A stretch of DNA of 64,000 bases from Streptacidiphilus albus JL83 (GTDB lineage Bacteria; Actinomycetota; Actinomycetes; Streptomycetales; Streptomycetaceae), in contig NZ_JQML01000001.1 in assembly GCF_000744705.1 (NCBI RefSeq), positions 5,094,017 through 5,158,016 of the forward strand, written 5' to 3'. Both the position numbers and the translations under genes were made by a program. Of this stretch, positions 33,520 through 41,067 are shown in pieces; position 1 is the stretch's first letter; each line of letters starts with the position of its first letter. Below the pieces are notes generated by a model. That model saw nothing but the letters and a program-made list of their open reading frames with translations. It made no database searches and was not told the DNA's origin.

Positions 33520-33558
33520 GTGTCCGGGTCCGGCCGGTACCCGGCCGGACCCGGACAC
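33520..33558. terminator. Perfect 18-bp hairpin between tadA and its companion gene
   Basis: GTGTCCGGGTCCGGCCGG and CCGGCCGGACCCGGACAC around a three-base centre. It sits 7 bases after the companion's stop codon and 25 bases before tadA, so it probably ends the first transcript or attenuates read-through into tadA. Confidence 0.65.
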
Positions 33559-33565
33559 GCTCGCG

Positions 33566-34114
33566 CTAGCGGACGGCCTCCAGCACCTCGCTGCAGCCCA
33601 GCGCATCCGCGATCTCGGACAGCGCGTCGCCGGGGATCGCACCCTCGACGCTCATGTCCATCAGCTCCTTGGCGCCGACGCCGTACTCGATCAGCAGCCC
33701 GGCATCGCCGAGCGGCCCGTTCGGCACCCCGTCGAGGTCGCCGGCCAGGGCGTCCTCGTCCTCGTCGTCGTCCTCGTCATCACTGTCCTCGTCCAGCTCG
33801 ACCACCAGGTCGTCGAGGTCGTCGTCCGACCCCCGACCGAGCAGCTCGTCGGTGAGGAGGATCTCCCCGTACGCGCTCCGCGAGGCAGCGGCGGCGTCGG
33901 AGACGAAGATCCTCGGGTCCTCCTCGCCGTCCACGCGGATGACGGAGAACCAGACGTCCTCCTGCTCGATGAGGACCAGGACGGTCTCTTCGTCCGTCGC
34001 GGCCTCTCGCGCCAGATCGGCCAGATCGGCGAGGGTCTCGACGTCATCAAGCTCGGTCCCGCTCACGTCCCACCCGTCCTCGGTGCGAGCGAGCAATGCA
34101 GCGAAGTACGCCAC
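33566..34114 (-). CDS. tRNA adenosine deaminase-associated protein (acidic)
   Basis: 182 residues, start ATG 34114. Matches the actinobacterial family found next to tadA: MAYFAALLARTEDGWDVSG at the N-terminus, FSVIRVDGEEDPRIFVSD, an extremely acidic middle (run of Asp/Glu, residues ~105-140), and EYGVGAKELMDMSV with GDALSEIADALGCSEVLE at the end. Function is not established; location suggests it assists TadA or tRNA handling. Separated from tadA by a strong hairpin. Confidence 0.9.
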   Translation of the reverse strand: MAYFAALLARTEDGWDVSGTELDDVETLADLADLAREAATDEETVLVLIEQEDVWFSVIRVDGEEDPRIFVSDAAAASRSAYGEILLTDELLGRGSDDDLDDLVVELDEDSDDEDDDEDEDALAGDLDGVPNGPLGDAGLLIEYGVGAKELMDMSVEGAIPGDALSEIADALGCSEVLEAVR

Positions 34115-34276
34115 CAGCGACTCTCCCAGGGTCTTGTGCGGCTAGGCCACGCCCGTCGTATCGGGGTGCCCGTGCGAACGCCCCATCGGCATCGTGACAG
34201 AAACCGGAGCCTTGCGGGGAGTGTTCGGCAGCGCGTCTTCCCTGGTCGTGTCGTGAGCCGGGGGTGGCGCACGCAC

Positions 34277-34507
34277 TCATACCCGGAAGGTCCGCATTCG
34301 CACGGCTTGCCGGGCGCGTGCCGCTTTGGTGCGGCGCGGCTGCACCCGGGCCCGGAGTTCGCGGGCTTCGGTCAGTTCGCGCAGGAAGGCGGCCCGCCGG
34401 CGGCGGCGCTCGGCCGGAGTCTCTGATCGTGGCTGGGCGTGGCGTTCGGCGCCGGCCGGGTCCGTGCTGCCGGTCGGGGCGTCGGCGGCCCTCCGCTGGT
34501 CGGACAT
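34277..34507 (-). CDS. Small basic protein, hypothetical
   Basis: 76 residues from ATG 34507; an ATG at 34564 in frame adds 19. No known domain. Pro/Glu-rich first half, then a strongly basic helix (ETPAERRRRRAAFLRELTEA and RELRARVQPRRTKAARAR). The Arg-rich helix suggests nucleic-acid or acidic-protein contact. It diverges from upp across about 160 bp. Codon bias fits coding in this frame, but support is moderate. Confidence 0.5.
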   Translation of the reverse strand: MSDQRRAADAPTGSTDPAGAERHAQPRSETPAERRRRRAAFLRELTEARELRARVQPRRTKAARARQAVRMRTFRV

Positions 34508-34665
34508 GCCTGCTCCCGGGGAAGAATGGATGCGCTTCACGGTGCCCCTTCCCGTTGGCGGCACATTGACACCCGTGCCGCCGGAATCGAACGCTCCGGA
34601 CCGGAGTCCCGGCGTGGCGGAGGGGTGTGTCGTGCACCGCGTCCTGCTCGGTTAGGGTCACTGTC

Positions 34666-35304
34666 ATGCGCATTCACGTCCTGGACCACCCGCTGGTGGC
34701 GCACAAGCTCTCCACGCTGCGCGACGAGCGCACCGACTCGCCGACCTTCCGCCGTCTTGCGGACGAGCTGGTGACCCTGCTGGCGTACGAGGCGACCCGG
34801 GACGTCCGCACCGAGCCGGTGGAGATCACCACGCCGGTGGCGGTCACCACGGGTGTCCGGCTCAGCTACCCGCGTCCGCTGGTGGTGCCGATCCTGCGGG
34901 CCGGGCTCGGGATGCTGGACGGGATGACCCGGCTGCTGCCGACCGCCGAGGTGGGCTTCCTCGGGATGGTGCGCAACGAGGAGACCCTGGTCCCCGAGAC
35001 CTACGCCACGCGGATGCCGGAGGACCTCTCGGGCCGTCAGGTCTACGTGCTGGACCCGATGCTGGCGACCGGCGGCACGCTGGTGGCGGCGATCCGGCTG
35101 CTGATCGGGCGTGGCGCGGACGACGTCACCGCGATCTGCCTGCTGTCCGCCCCGGAGGGGGTCGCAGTACTGGAGCGGGAGCTGGCCGGTCTGCCGGTCA
35201 CCCTGGTCACGGCGGCGGTGGACGACCACCTGAACGAGCACGGCTACATCGTCCCCGGCCTGGGCGATGCCGGGGACCGGCTCTACGGGACGGCCGGGGA
35301 CTGA
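34666..35304 (+). CDS. upp: Uracil phosphoribosyltransferase
   Basis: 212 residues. Pyrimidine salvage: uracil plus PRPP to UMP. PRPP loop [17 protein letters not shown], uracil-binding C-terminus [25 protein letters not shown], and N-terminal [19 protein letters not shown] are all diagnostic. ATG at 34666 is chosen because it starts the conserved MRIHVLDHP; no ribosome site precedes it, and TAGGGT 8 bases upstream could be a -10 box, so the mRNA is probably leaderless. Confidence 0.97.
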   Translation: MRIHVLDHPLVAHKLSTLRDERTDSPTFRRLADELVTLLAYEATRDVRTEPVEITTPVAVTTGVRLSYPRPLVVPILRAGLGMLDGMTRLLPTAEVGFLGMVRNEETLVPETYATRMPEDLSGRQVYVLDPMLATGGTLVAAIRLLIGRGADDVTAICLLSAPEGVAVLERELAGLPVTLVTAAVDDHLNEHGYIVPGLGDAGDRLYGTAGD

Positions 35305-35338
35305 TCCCCGGCCCGGCCCCACGGCCCCCGGGCGGCGC

Positions 35339-36097
35339 TCAGCAGCGCGCGGTGGCCGCGGGGGTCGGCTTGGTCGCCAGCGTCAGCGCCTGCGCGGCCT
35401 GGGCCGGGGTGGCCAGGGCGGTGAAGGTGTTGCCGATCACCAGGTCGACCGAGCCGTCCTTGCGCGTGTCGGTCACCGGTTTGGCCCCGGTCACCTCGGA
35501 GCCGAGGACCAGCATGGCCTTGGCGCCGGCCGCCCCGCCGGTGACCTGCGCCGGTCCGGCGATCTTGCTCTGCAGCGGCGCCGGGGCGTTGCCCACCGTG
35601 CCGATGGTGAAGCCACGCTGCTTCAGCAGGGCGGCGGTGCGTCCGGCCAGGCCCACCTGGTTGGTCGCGTTGTAGACGTTGACGGTGATCCCGGCGCCCG
35701 GGCCGGTGCCCGCAGCCGCCGCGCCCTTGGCCCCGGCGGAGGCCCCAGCCCCCGCCGAAGCCCCGGCGGAGGCTGAAGTCCGAGTGGCCGCGGATGCCCT
35801 GCCGGACGGCGCGGAGACGCTGTCGGCGGCATCGCCGGAGGCCGTGTGCACGCAGCCGGCGGTACCGGCGGCGGTGGTCCGTCGCCCGCCGCCGAAGATG
35901 CCGACGAGCTGCACGGTGCCCCAGGCCAGGACCGAGAGCGTGAGCACTCCGGCGATGGCGATCAGGATGCGCCGACGGCGCTGGTGCGGACGACGTAGCC
36001 GGGGATAAGCAGTACCGGTGATGCGGTACTGCTTTCCCTTGAGGCCAGGGGGAGTCAACATGCTCACCGCGGGATGCCCCTTGCGCCGGACGGTCAT
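35339..36097 (-). CDS. Membrane-anchored LytR C-terminal domain protein
   Basis: 252 residues, ATG 36097 (a later ATG at 36061 starts MLTPPGLKGK and may be the true one). Basic N-terminus (PRLRRPHQRRRRI), one membrane helix (LIAIAGVLTLSVLAWGTVQL), an Ala/Ser/Gly-rich linker, then LytR_C domain (GITVNVYNATNQVGLAGRTAALLKQRGF, IGTVGNAPAPL, VDLVIGNTFTAL). Extracytoplasmic; the domain is found in LytR-CpsA-Psr cell-wall ligases and stand-alone proteins like this one. Stop is 34 bp from the upp stop, genes convergent. Confidence 0.88.
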   Translation of the reverse strand: MTVRRKGHPAVSMLTPPGLKGKQYRITGTAYPRLRRPHQRRRRILIAIAGVLTLSVLAWGTVQLVGIFGGGRRTTAAGTAGCVHTASGDAADSVSAPSGRASAATRTSASAGASAGAGASAGAKGAAAAGTGPGAGITVNVYNATNQVGLAGRTAALLKQRGFTIGTVGNAPAPLQSKIAGPAQVTGGAAGAKAMLVLGSEVTGAKPVTDTRKDGSVDLVIGNTFTALATPAQAAQALTLATKPTPAATARC

Positions 36098-36241
36098 TGC
36101 TGGTGATTGAGCGACTACTGGGTGCTGCTGTCGCCAGCCTAATGCCGAAATCGGACGATGCGCACTAAAGGATCATCATCTGGGTTATTGGGGCACTCGA
36201 AAGTGTGTCCTGAGGGCCGATCAGTCCATCGCCGGCAGCCG

Positions 36242-36538
36242 TCAGTCCATCTCCAGCACGCGCGCGTGCAGCACCTGACGCTGTTGCAGGGCGGCGCGGA
36301 CCGCCCGGTGCAGCCCGTCCTCCAGGTAGAGGTCGCCCCGCCACTTCACGACATGCGCGAAGAGGTCGCCGTAGAAGGTGGAGTCCTCGGCGAGCAGGGT
36401 CTCCAGGTCGAGCTGTCCCTTGGTGGTGACGAGCTGGTCCAGACGCACGGGCCGCGGGGCCACGTCCGCCCACTGTCGGGTGCTGACCCGGCCGTGATCC
36501 GGGTAGGGTCGCGCGTTACCGATACGCTTGAAGATCAC
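36242..36538 (-). CDS. Conserved 98-residue protein annotated as VapB-like in streptomycetes
   Basis: MIFKRIGNARPYPDHGRVST then RQWADVAPRPVRLDQLVTTK and GDLFAHVVKWRGDLYLEDGLHRAVRAAL. The last part resembles the ParB-like segment in which DGLHR binds a nucleotide in related proteins; databases often label homologues as VapB antitoxins. No VapC-like PIN-domain gene is adjacent, so an antitoxin role is doubtful. Monocistronic, near the LytR_C gene on the same strand. Confidence 0.75.
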   Translation of the reverse strand: MIFKRIGNARPYPDHGRVSTRQWADVAPRPVRLDQLVTTKGQLDLETLLAEDSTFYGDLFAHVVKWRGDLYLEDGLHRAVRAALQQRQVLHARVLEMD

Positions 36539-36690
36539 ACGGAAAGCCTACCGTTCCCGGAGGGTCGGCCGCAGCCAGGTCGGCCGGGAGCGGCGAAGGG
36601 CCCCGTTCCCACCTGCGCTTTTCCTGGCAGGCCGGGAGCGGTTGCGGCCGCGTTGTCACTCCGGAGTGGTGCGCGCCGCGAATTCGCACC

Positions 36691-36754
36691 CCTGATTCCG
36701 GACCCGCGAATCCGGAGCGCCGATTCCGGAGCGCCGATTCCGGACCCGCCGTCA
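36691..36754. repeat. Short tandem repeat abutting a stop codon
   Basis: Degenerate 13-15 bp units resembling CGCCGATTCCGGAG (36691-36704, 36705-36717, 36718-36731, 36732-36746, then a decayed unit) run up to the stop codon of the glycosidase-like gene (36752-36754, minus strand). Confidence 0.75.
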
Positions 36755-37921
36755 CCGGGACGACAGCGCGGCTCCGATCCGGTCCATCGAGGACAGCCGC
36801 ATCAGGCCGTAGTTGTAGAACTCGACCTCGGGCACGCCCAGCCCGGCCAGGACGCGGATCTTCTCGGCCAGGTTCTCCGGCCCTTCGCAGTCCTTGGACA
36901 TCGGCCGCAGGATCACGGCCAGGGCCTCCGGGGCGACGCCGTGCAGGGCGAAGGCGGCGACCTTCTCGCGGACCTCGGCGGCGGTGCGGGCGTAGCCGAG
37001 GGTCTCGATCTGCGGGACGGCCTTGGCGAGCGCGGGCAGGTCGACGCCGGAGAGCCAGCCCGCGCCGGGGCCGTCGGCATCCATGAAGGAGAGCCGGATG
37101 CCGTGCTCGGCCGCGACCGCGGCGGCCTCGGCGGCCAGCCCGGTGACGGTCGCGGCGGCGGCGTCGATGTAGGCGGCGAGTGCCCCGCCGGCCAGCGAGT
37201 CGAGCGCGGTGTCGTCCGCCGCCGCGTCCTCGTCGGCGAGGCGGCGGCGGATCTCCGCGCGGACCACGTCGCGGACCTCGTCGGCGGGGACGCCGAGCCG
37301 GTCGGCGTGGGCCCGGCAGTGGTCGCAGAAGCAGAGCCCGAGCAGGGCCTCGGTCAGCGGGCCCAGCTGTTCGAAGTAGCGCTCGTGGTGGTAGCCGTGC
37401 CGGAGGCCGTGGAAGTGCAGCGACTCGGCCCGGATGGCGTCCACGCCGTAGCGGCCGTGCTCGGCGACCAGGGCCAGCACATAGGCGCGGACGTCGGGGT
37501 TGGCCGGGCAGAGGTCGGTCAGCGAGCGGTCGCCGAAGGCGTTGGCGGGGGCGCAGTCGGGGTGCTGGAAGCCGAGCCGGTCGTTGTGCAGGAACACGGT
37601 CCAGGCGTGCAGCTTCATTCCGCGCCGGGTGGTCTCGGCGGCGGCCTCGGCGAAGGGGTCGCGCCCGTCGATGGCGGTGGACGGCACCGGCTGCAGTCGC
37701 AGGCCCTGCCAGCGGGCGGGGTCGGGGCGGAAGTAGGCCGCGCCGGGCTCCAGGTAGCGGACCACCCGCGCGGGGTTGTGCGGGAAGATGTCGCGCGCCT
37801 CGTGGTAGACGGAGGCGAGGGTGACCCCGTCGACCCCGGCGCGGTCGCGGAGGTTGCCGAAGAACCCGTCGGCGCCCTCGTCGATCAGGTCGGTGGCAAA
37901 GGCGAGGACGGACGACTGCAT
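36752..37921 (-). CDS. Probable TIM-barrel glycosidase-like protein
   Basis: 389 residues, cytoplasmic by absence of a signal. The segment order suits a (beta/alpha)8 sugar hydrolase of an unassigned family: VTLASVYHEARDIFPHNP, RGMKLHAWTVFLHNDRLGF, ALVAEHGRYGVDAIRAESLHF (candidate acid Glu), CFCDHCRAHAD (as in some GH-like proteins), RLSFMDADGPG, and VPEVEFYNYGLMRL at the C-terminus. I cannot name the substrate. A site resembling the DasR (GntR/HutC) operator lies 65 bp upstream. Its stop is joined to a short tandem repeat. Confidence 0.5.
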   Translation of the reverse strand: MQSSVLAFATDLIDEGADGFFGNLRDRAGVDGVTLASVYHEARDIFPHNPARVVRYLEPGAAYFRPDPARWQGLRLQPVPSTAIDGRDPFAEAAAETTRRGMKLHAWTVFLHNDRLGFQHPDCAPANAFGDRSLTDLCPANPDVRAYVLALVAEHGRYGVDAIRAESLHFHGLRHGYHHERYFEQLGPLTEALLGLCFCDHCRAHADRLGVPADEVRDVVRAEIRRRLADEDAAADDTALDSLAGGALAAYIDAAAATVTGLAAEAAAVAAEHGIRLSFMDADGPGAGWLSGVDLPALAKAVPQIETLGYARTAAEVREKVAAFALHGVAPEALAVILRPMSKDCEGPENLAEKIRVLAGLGVPEVEFYNYGLMRLSSMDRIGAALSSR

Positions 37922-37985
37922 GGGGGGACTCCGGCAGGTCAGGGGCGGGTGCGCTGCCCGGCCAGGGTATCCGGATCGCCCGGAT

Positions 37986-38009
37986 TGGTATAGACCTAAT
38001 GGGGTCTAT
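37986..38009. promoter_or_regulatory. GntR/HutC (DasR-like) operator candidate
   Basis: TGGTATAGACC resembles the core TGGTCTAGACC of the streptomycete dre site bound by DasR, with one base changed. It is also part of a perfect inverted repeat ATAGACC-TAATGG-GGTCTAT (37990-38009), 65 bp before the glycosidase-like start. Confidence 0.45.
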
Positions 38010-38100
38010 CGGGACTGGTCGGGAGCGGCCGGATCGGCCGTTGCAGCGCTCCGGCCCGCGGTGCCGGGCCCTGCCCAGGGGCGGATCGGGCCGGGGTGGT

Positions 38101-39075
38101 TCAGATCCAGTCCTTGTGGCGGAAGGTCAGGTAGAGCACCACCGACAGGACGATCATCAGGGCGCTGGAGGTGTAGAAGCCGGTGTGGCCGCCGAAGCCG
38201 GGGAAGGGGACGTTCTGGCCGTAGAAACCGGTGACGGCGGTGGGCACGGCGATGATCGAGGCCCAGCTGGTGACCTTCTTCATGATCATGTTCATCCGGT
38301 TGCCCTGGACCGTCAGATGGGTCTCCATCACCGAGGTGACCAGGTCGCGCAGCGACTCGGTCCACTCGGTGGCACGCAGGACGTGGTCGTAGACGTCCTG
38401 GTAGTAGGGCATCAGCGGTTCGGTGACCAGGTGCAGGTCGCGCCGGAGCAGGGAGTTGACGACCTCGCGCATCGGCAGCACCACCCGGCGCAGCCGCACC
38501 AGGTTCTTCCGCAGCTCGTAGGTCTGCCGCTGGAGGGCCTGCGCCTCGGTCCGGCCGTCCTCGAACAGCAGTTCCTCCAACTCCTCGATCCGCTCGTCGA
38601 GTTCCTGGACGGCGGCGAAGTGACCGTCCACCAGGAAGTCGAGCAGGCCGTGGAGCAGGAAGCCGACGCCCTGCTTGGCCAGGTCGGGGGAGTTGTCCCA
38701 GCGGTCGACCACGCCGTCCATGGTGAAGCGGTCGTCGGTGCGGACGGTGATCAGGGCGTTGGCGGTGACGAAGACCGAGAGCTCGACGGTGTCGAGGTTG
38801 TTGGCGGACTGGTCGGAGCAGACCGCGTAGGCGCTCATGAAGAGGTGGTCGCGGTAGCGGTCCAGCTTGGGGCGCTGGTGCTCGTGGCCGGCGTCCTCGA
38901 CGGCGAGCTCGTGCAGCCCGAACTCCTCGCGGATCATGTCGAAGTCGGCGGCGGTGGGAGCGCACAGATCCAGCCACACCATGGCGCCGGCTTCGCCGAG
39001 GTGGGTCGATATCTCCTGGCAGGAGAAGTTCTCGGCGGAGAGGACGCCGTCGCGGTACAGCCGGGTTCGAGCCAT
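38101..39075 (-). CDS. corA: CorA-family divalent cation channel
   Basis: 324 residues from ATG 39075. Cytoplasmic funnel (residues ~1-260; LDLCAPTAADFDMIREEFGL, HQRPKLDRYRDHLFM) with the long stalk helix LRKNLVRLRRVVLPMREVVNSL, and two C-terminal membrane helices separated by the pore loop. The signature GMN is replaced: FYGQNVPFPG. The helix before it (SIIAVPTAVTGFYG) and the basic C-terminus FRHKDWI are as expected. Magnesium or another divalent metal is transported. The variation may alter selectivity. Divergent from the phosphatase gene. Confidence 0.88.
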   Translation of the reverse strand: MARTRLYRDGVLSAENFSCQEISTHLGEAGAMVWLDLCAPTAADFDMIREEFGLHELAVEDAGHEHQRPKLDRYRDHLFMSAYAVCSDQSANNLDTVELSVFVTANALITVRTDDRFTMDGVVDRWDNSPDLAKQGVGFLLHGLLDFLVDGHFAAVQELDERIEELEELLFEDGRTEAQALQRQTYELRKNLVRLRRVVLPMREVVNSLLRRDLHLVTEPLMPYYQDVYDHVLRATEWTESLRDLVTSVMETHLTVQGNRMNMIMKKVTSWASIIAVPTAVTGFYGQNVPFPGFGGHTGFYTSSALMIVLSVVLYLTFRHKDWI

Positions 39076-39157
39076 GCGGGTCAGCGTAGCGAGGAGGTCG
39101 GCGCGCGGATCGGGCGGCCCTGGTCGACACGCGGGCCGGGGCCGGGAAGCAAGACTT

Positions 39158-39183
39158 ACCGGTATATGTCCTGGCATACCGGT
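39158..39183. promoter_or_regulatory. Inverted repeat in the corA/phosphatase divergent region
   Basis: ACCGGTAT and ATACCGGT are perfect 8-bp arms 10 bases apart; each contains the palindrome ACCGGT. It lies 83 bp from the corA start and 135 bp before the phosphatase start and is a good candidate for a shared regulator, possibly of metal or phosphate response. Confidence 0.45.
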
Positions 39184-39317
39184 GTCTGTGCCCAGGCCAC
39201 GGCCCGTTCCCCGGCTGTTCATGCGCCGTCCCCGCAACCCGGGGGCGGCGGTCGTCCATGGCTGTGACTCTTCGGGCGATTCCCGAGGATCGCTGGAACA
39301 TGCCCATGGAGGCCGCA

Positions 39318-40898
39318 GTGCCAAACCCCTCGCGCAGAACCGTGCTCCGTGGTGCGGCAACGGCCGGTGTCGCCGCCGCCGTTCCGCTCTCGCCCGTCTT
39401 CTGGGCGCAGCCCGCCATCGCCGACGCCCCGGCGCCGGACCAGATCCACCTCCAGTACGGCAACCGCCCGTACGAGCAGATGACGGTCTCCTGGTCGACG
39501 GCGGCCGGCGTCCACAAGCCGCAGGTGCGGATCGGCACGGTCGAGGGCGGACTCGGGCACACGGTCCAGGCGGAGACGCTGACCTATGTCGACGGGCTCA
39601 ACAAGGTCGAGACCTACACCCACCACGCCCGGCTGAACGGGCTGCGCCCCGACACCACCTATGTGTACGAGGTGACCCACAACGGCGCCTCGCCGGTGCG
39701 GGGCACCTTCCGCACCGCGCCCGACAAGGACCGCGCCGCGTTCCGCTTCACCAGCTTCGGCGACCTGAGCACCGGCGACGCCTCCTTCGCCAAGTCCTCG
39801 GTCAACGCCCGGACCGCGGTGCACCAGGTCGAGCAGTTCGACCCGCTGTTCCACCTGCTCAACGGCGACCTGGCCTACGCCAACAACAACACCGCCCAGC
39901 AGCCGCAGTGCTGGGACGCCTTCATGAACAACATGCAGGTGTCGGCGGCCAACCGGCCGTGGATGCCGGCGCCCGGCAACCACGAGGTCGAGGCCGGCAA
40001 CGGCACCCTCGGCTACAACTCGTACCACACCCGCTTCCAGCTGCCGGACAACGGCAGCCGCGACTACGCCGGCAACTGGTACAGCTTCCAGGTCGGTTCG
40101 GTGCTGTTCGTCTCCATCGACGGCAACGACATCGTGGTCGAGGACGATTCGAGCATCGACCCGACGACCGGTCAGTCGATCTACATCCACGGCTACAGCC
40201 AGGGTGCGCAGGTCGCCTGGCTGGAGCGGACCCTGTCGCGGGCCCGGTCCGGCCGGGACGTGGACTGGATCGTGGTCTCCATGCACCAGTTCGCCATGTC
40301 CTCCTCCGCCACCAGCCACGGCGGCGACATGGGCATCCGGGAGACGCTGCTGCCGCTGTTCGACAAGTACACGGTGGACCTGGTGCTGGCCGGCCACGAC
40401 CACGACTACGAGCGCACCCACCCGGTGCACGGCACCGACCCGGGCACGCTGCTCCGGCCGACGGTGGTCAGCGACGACCTGTTGGAGATCGACAGCTCCA
40501 AGGGCGCCGTCCACATGATCCTCGGCGGCGGCGGCACCGCCTCGGCCGACGACGTCTTCCTGCCGGACGACGCCAACGGCATCCCCACCGCCTTCGTCCG
40601 CACCCAGCGGCTGACCTTCAAGGCCAACCCGGACGCGACCGAGGAGGCCACCTGGTCGGCGGTGCGCGACCCCAACACCGCCTACCCGTACGGGGTCGCG
40701 GTCTTCGACGTCGACCCGGGCACGCTGCCCGGCGGCCGGACCACGATCACCGTGAACTACTACCACACCCCCGTCGCGACGGCCGCGCAGCCGTTCCCGG
40801 CGCCGGTGCTGTTCGACAGCTTCACCCTCTACCGCGACCGCTCCGACGGCTGGGGCCTGCACCGCCACGGCGGCAGCCTGGTCGGCGCGACGGCCTGA
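39318..40898 (+). CDS. Tat-exported purple acid phosphatase-type metallophosphoesterase
   Basis: 526 residues from a GTG at 39318, GGAGG five bases upstream; in-frame ATGs at 39300 and 39306 are alternatives. Tat signal SRRTVLRGAATAGVAAAVPL then cleavage after AQPAIADA. A fibronectin-like N-terminal domain (DQIHLQYGNRPYEQMTVSW) precedes the metallophosphoesterase domain: FTSFGDLST, LLNGDLAYANNN, MPAPGNHEVEAG, VVSMHQFAMSS and LVLAGHDHDYERTHP give the five metal motifs. Releases phosphate from organic esters outside the cell. Confidence 0.92.
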   Translation: MPNPSRRTVLRGAATAGVAAAVPLSPVFWAQPAIADAPAPDQIHLQYGNRPYEQMTVSWSTAAGVHKPQVRIGTVEGGLGHTVQAETLTYVDGLNKVETYTHHARLNGLRPDTTYVYEVTHNGASPVRGTFRTAPDKDRAAFRFTSFGDLSTGDASFAKSSVNARTAVHQVEQFDPLFHLLNGDLAYANNNTAQQPQCWDAFMNNMQVSAANRPWMPAPGNHEVEAGNGTLGYNSYHTRFQLPDNGSRDYAGNWYSFQVGSVLFVSIDGNDIVVEDDSSIDPTTGQSIYIHGYSQGAQVAWLERTLSRARSGRDVDWIVVSMHQFAMSSSATSHGGDMGIRETLLPLFDKYTVDLVLAGHDHDYERTHPVHGTDPGTLLRPTVVSDDLLEIDSSKGAVHMILGGGGTASADDVFLPDDANGIPTAFVRTQRLTFKANPDATEEATWSAVRDPNTAYPYGVAVFDVDPGTLPGGRTTITVNYYHTPVATAAQPFPAPVLFDSFTLYRDRSDGWGLHRHGGSLVGATA

Positions 40899-40994
40899 TC
40901 CACGCCGGAAGAGGGGGCGGTCCACCGGCGGTCGGGCCGCCCCCTGCGAATCCATACCCGATCCATGCGGGAATGACTGGCCTCGACGGTCCTA

Positions 40995-41008
40995 TGAGAA
41001 TATTTTCA
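40995..41008. promoter_or_regulatory. AT-rich quasi-palindrome upstream of the DUF2079 gene
   Basis: TGAGAATATTTTCA is a palindrome apart from one pair, 60 bp before the predicted start, and it stands out in GC-rich DNA. Possible regulator site or part of a promoter. Confidence 0.35.
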
Positions 41009-41067
41009 GCTGCTGCCATGTGCGGATGCCATGGACCGCATTCACCCAGGCCAGGAGCCCGATCCCG

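Noticed and set aside
36242-36538. VapBC toxin-antitoxin locus
   Set aside because: Only the VapB-labelled protein is present; no PIN-domain VapC gene is adjacent, and the protein resembles a conserved ParB-like family more than a DNA-binding antitoxin.
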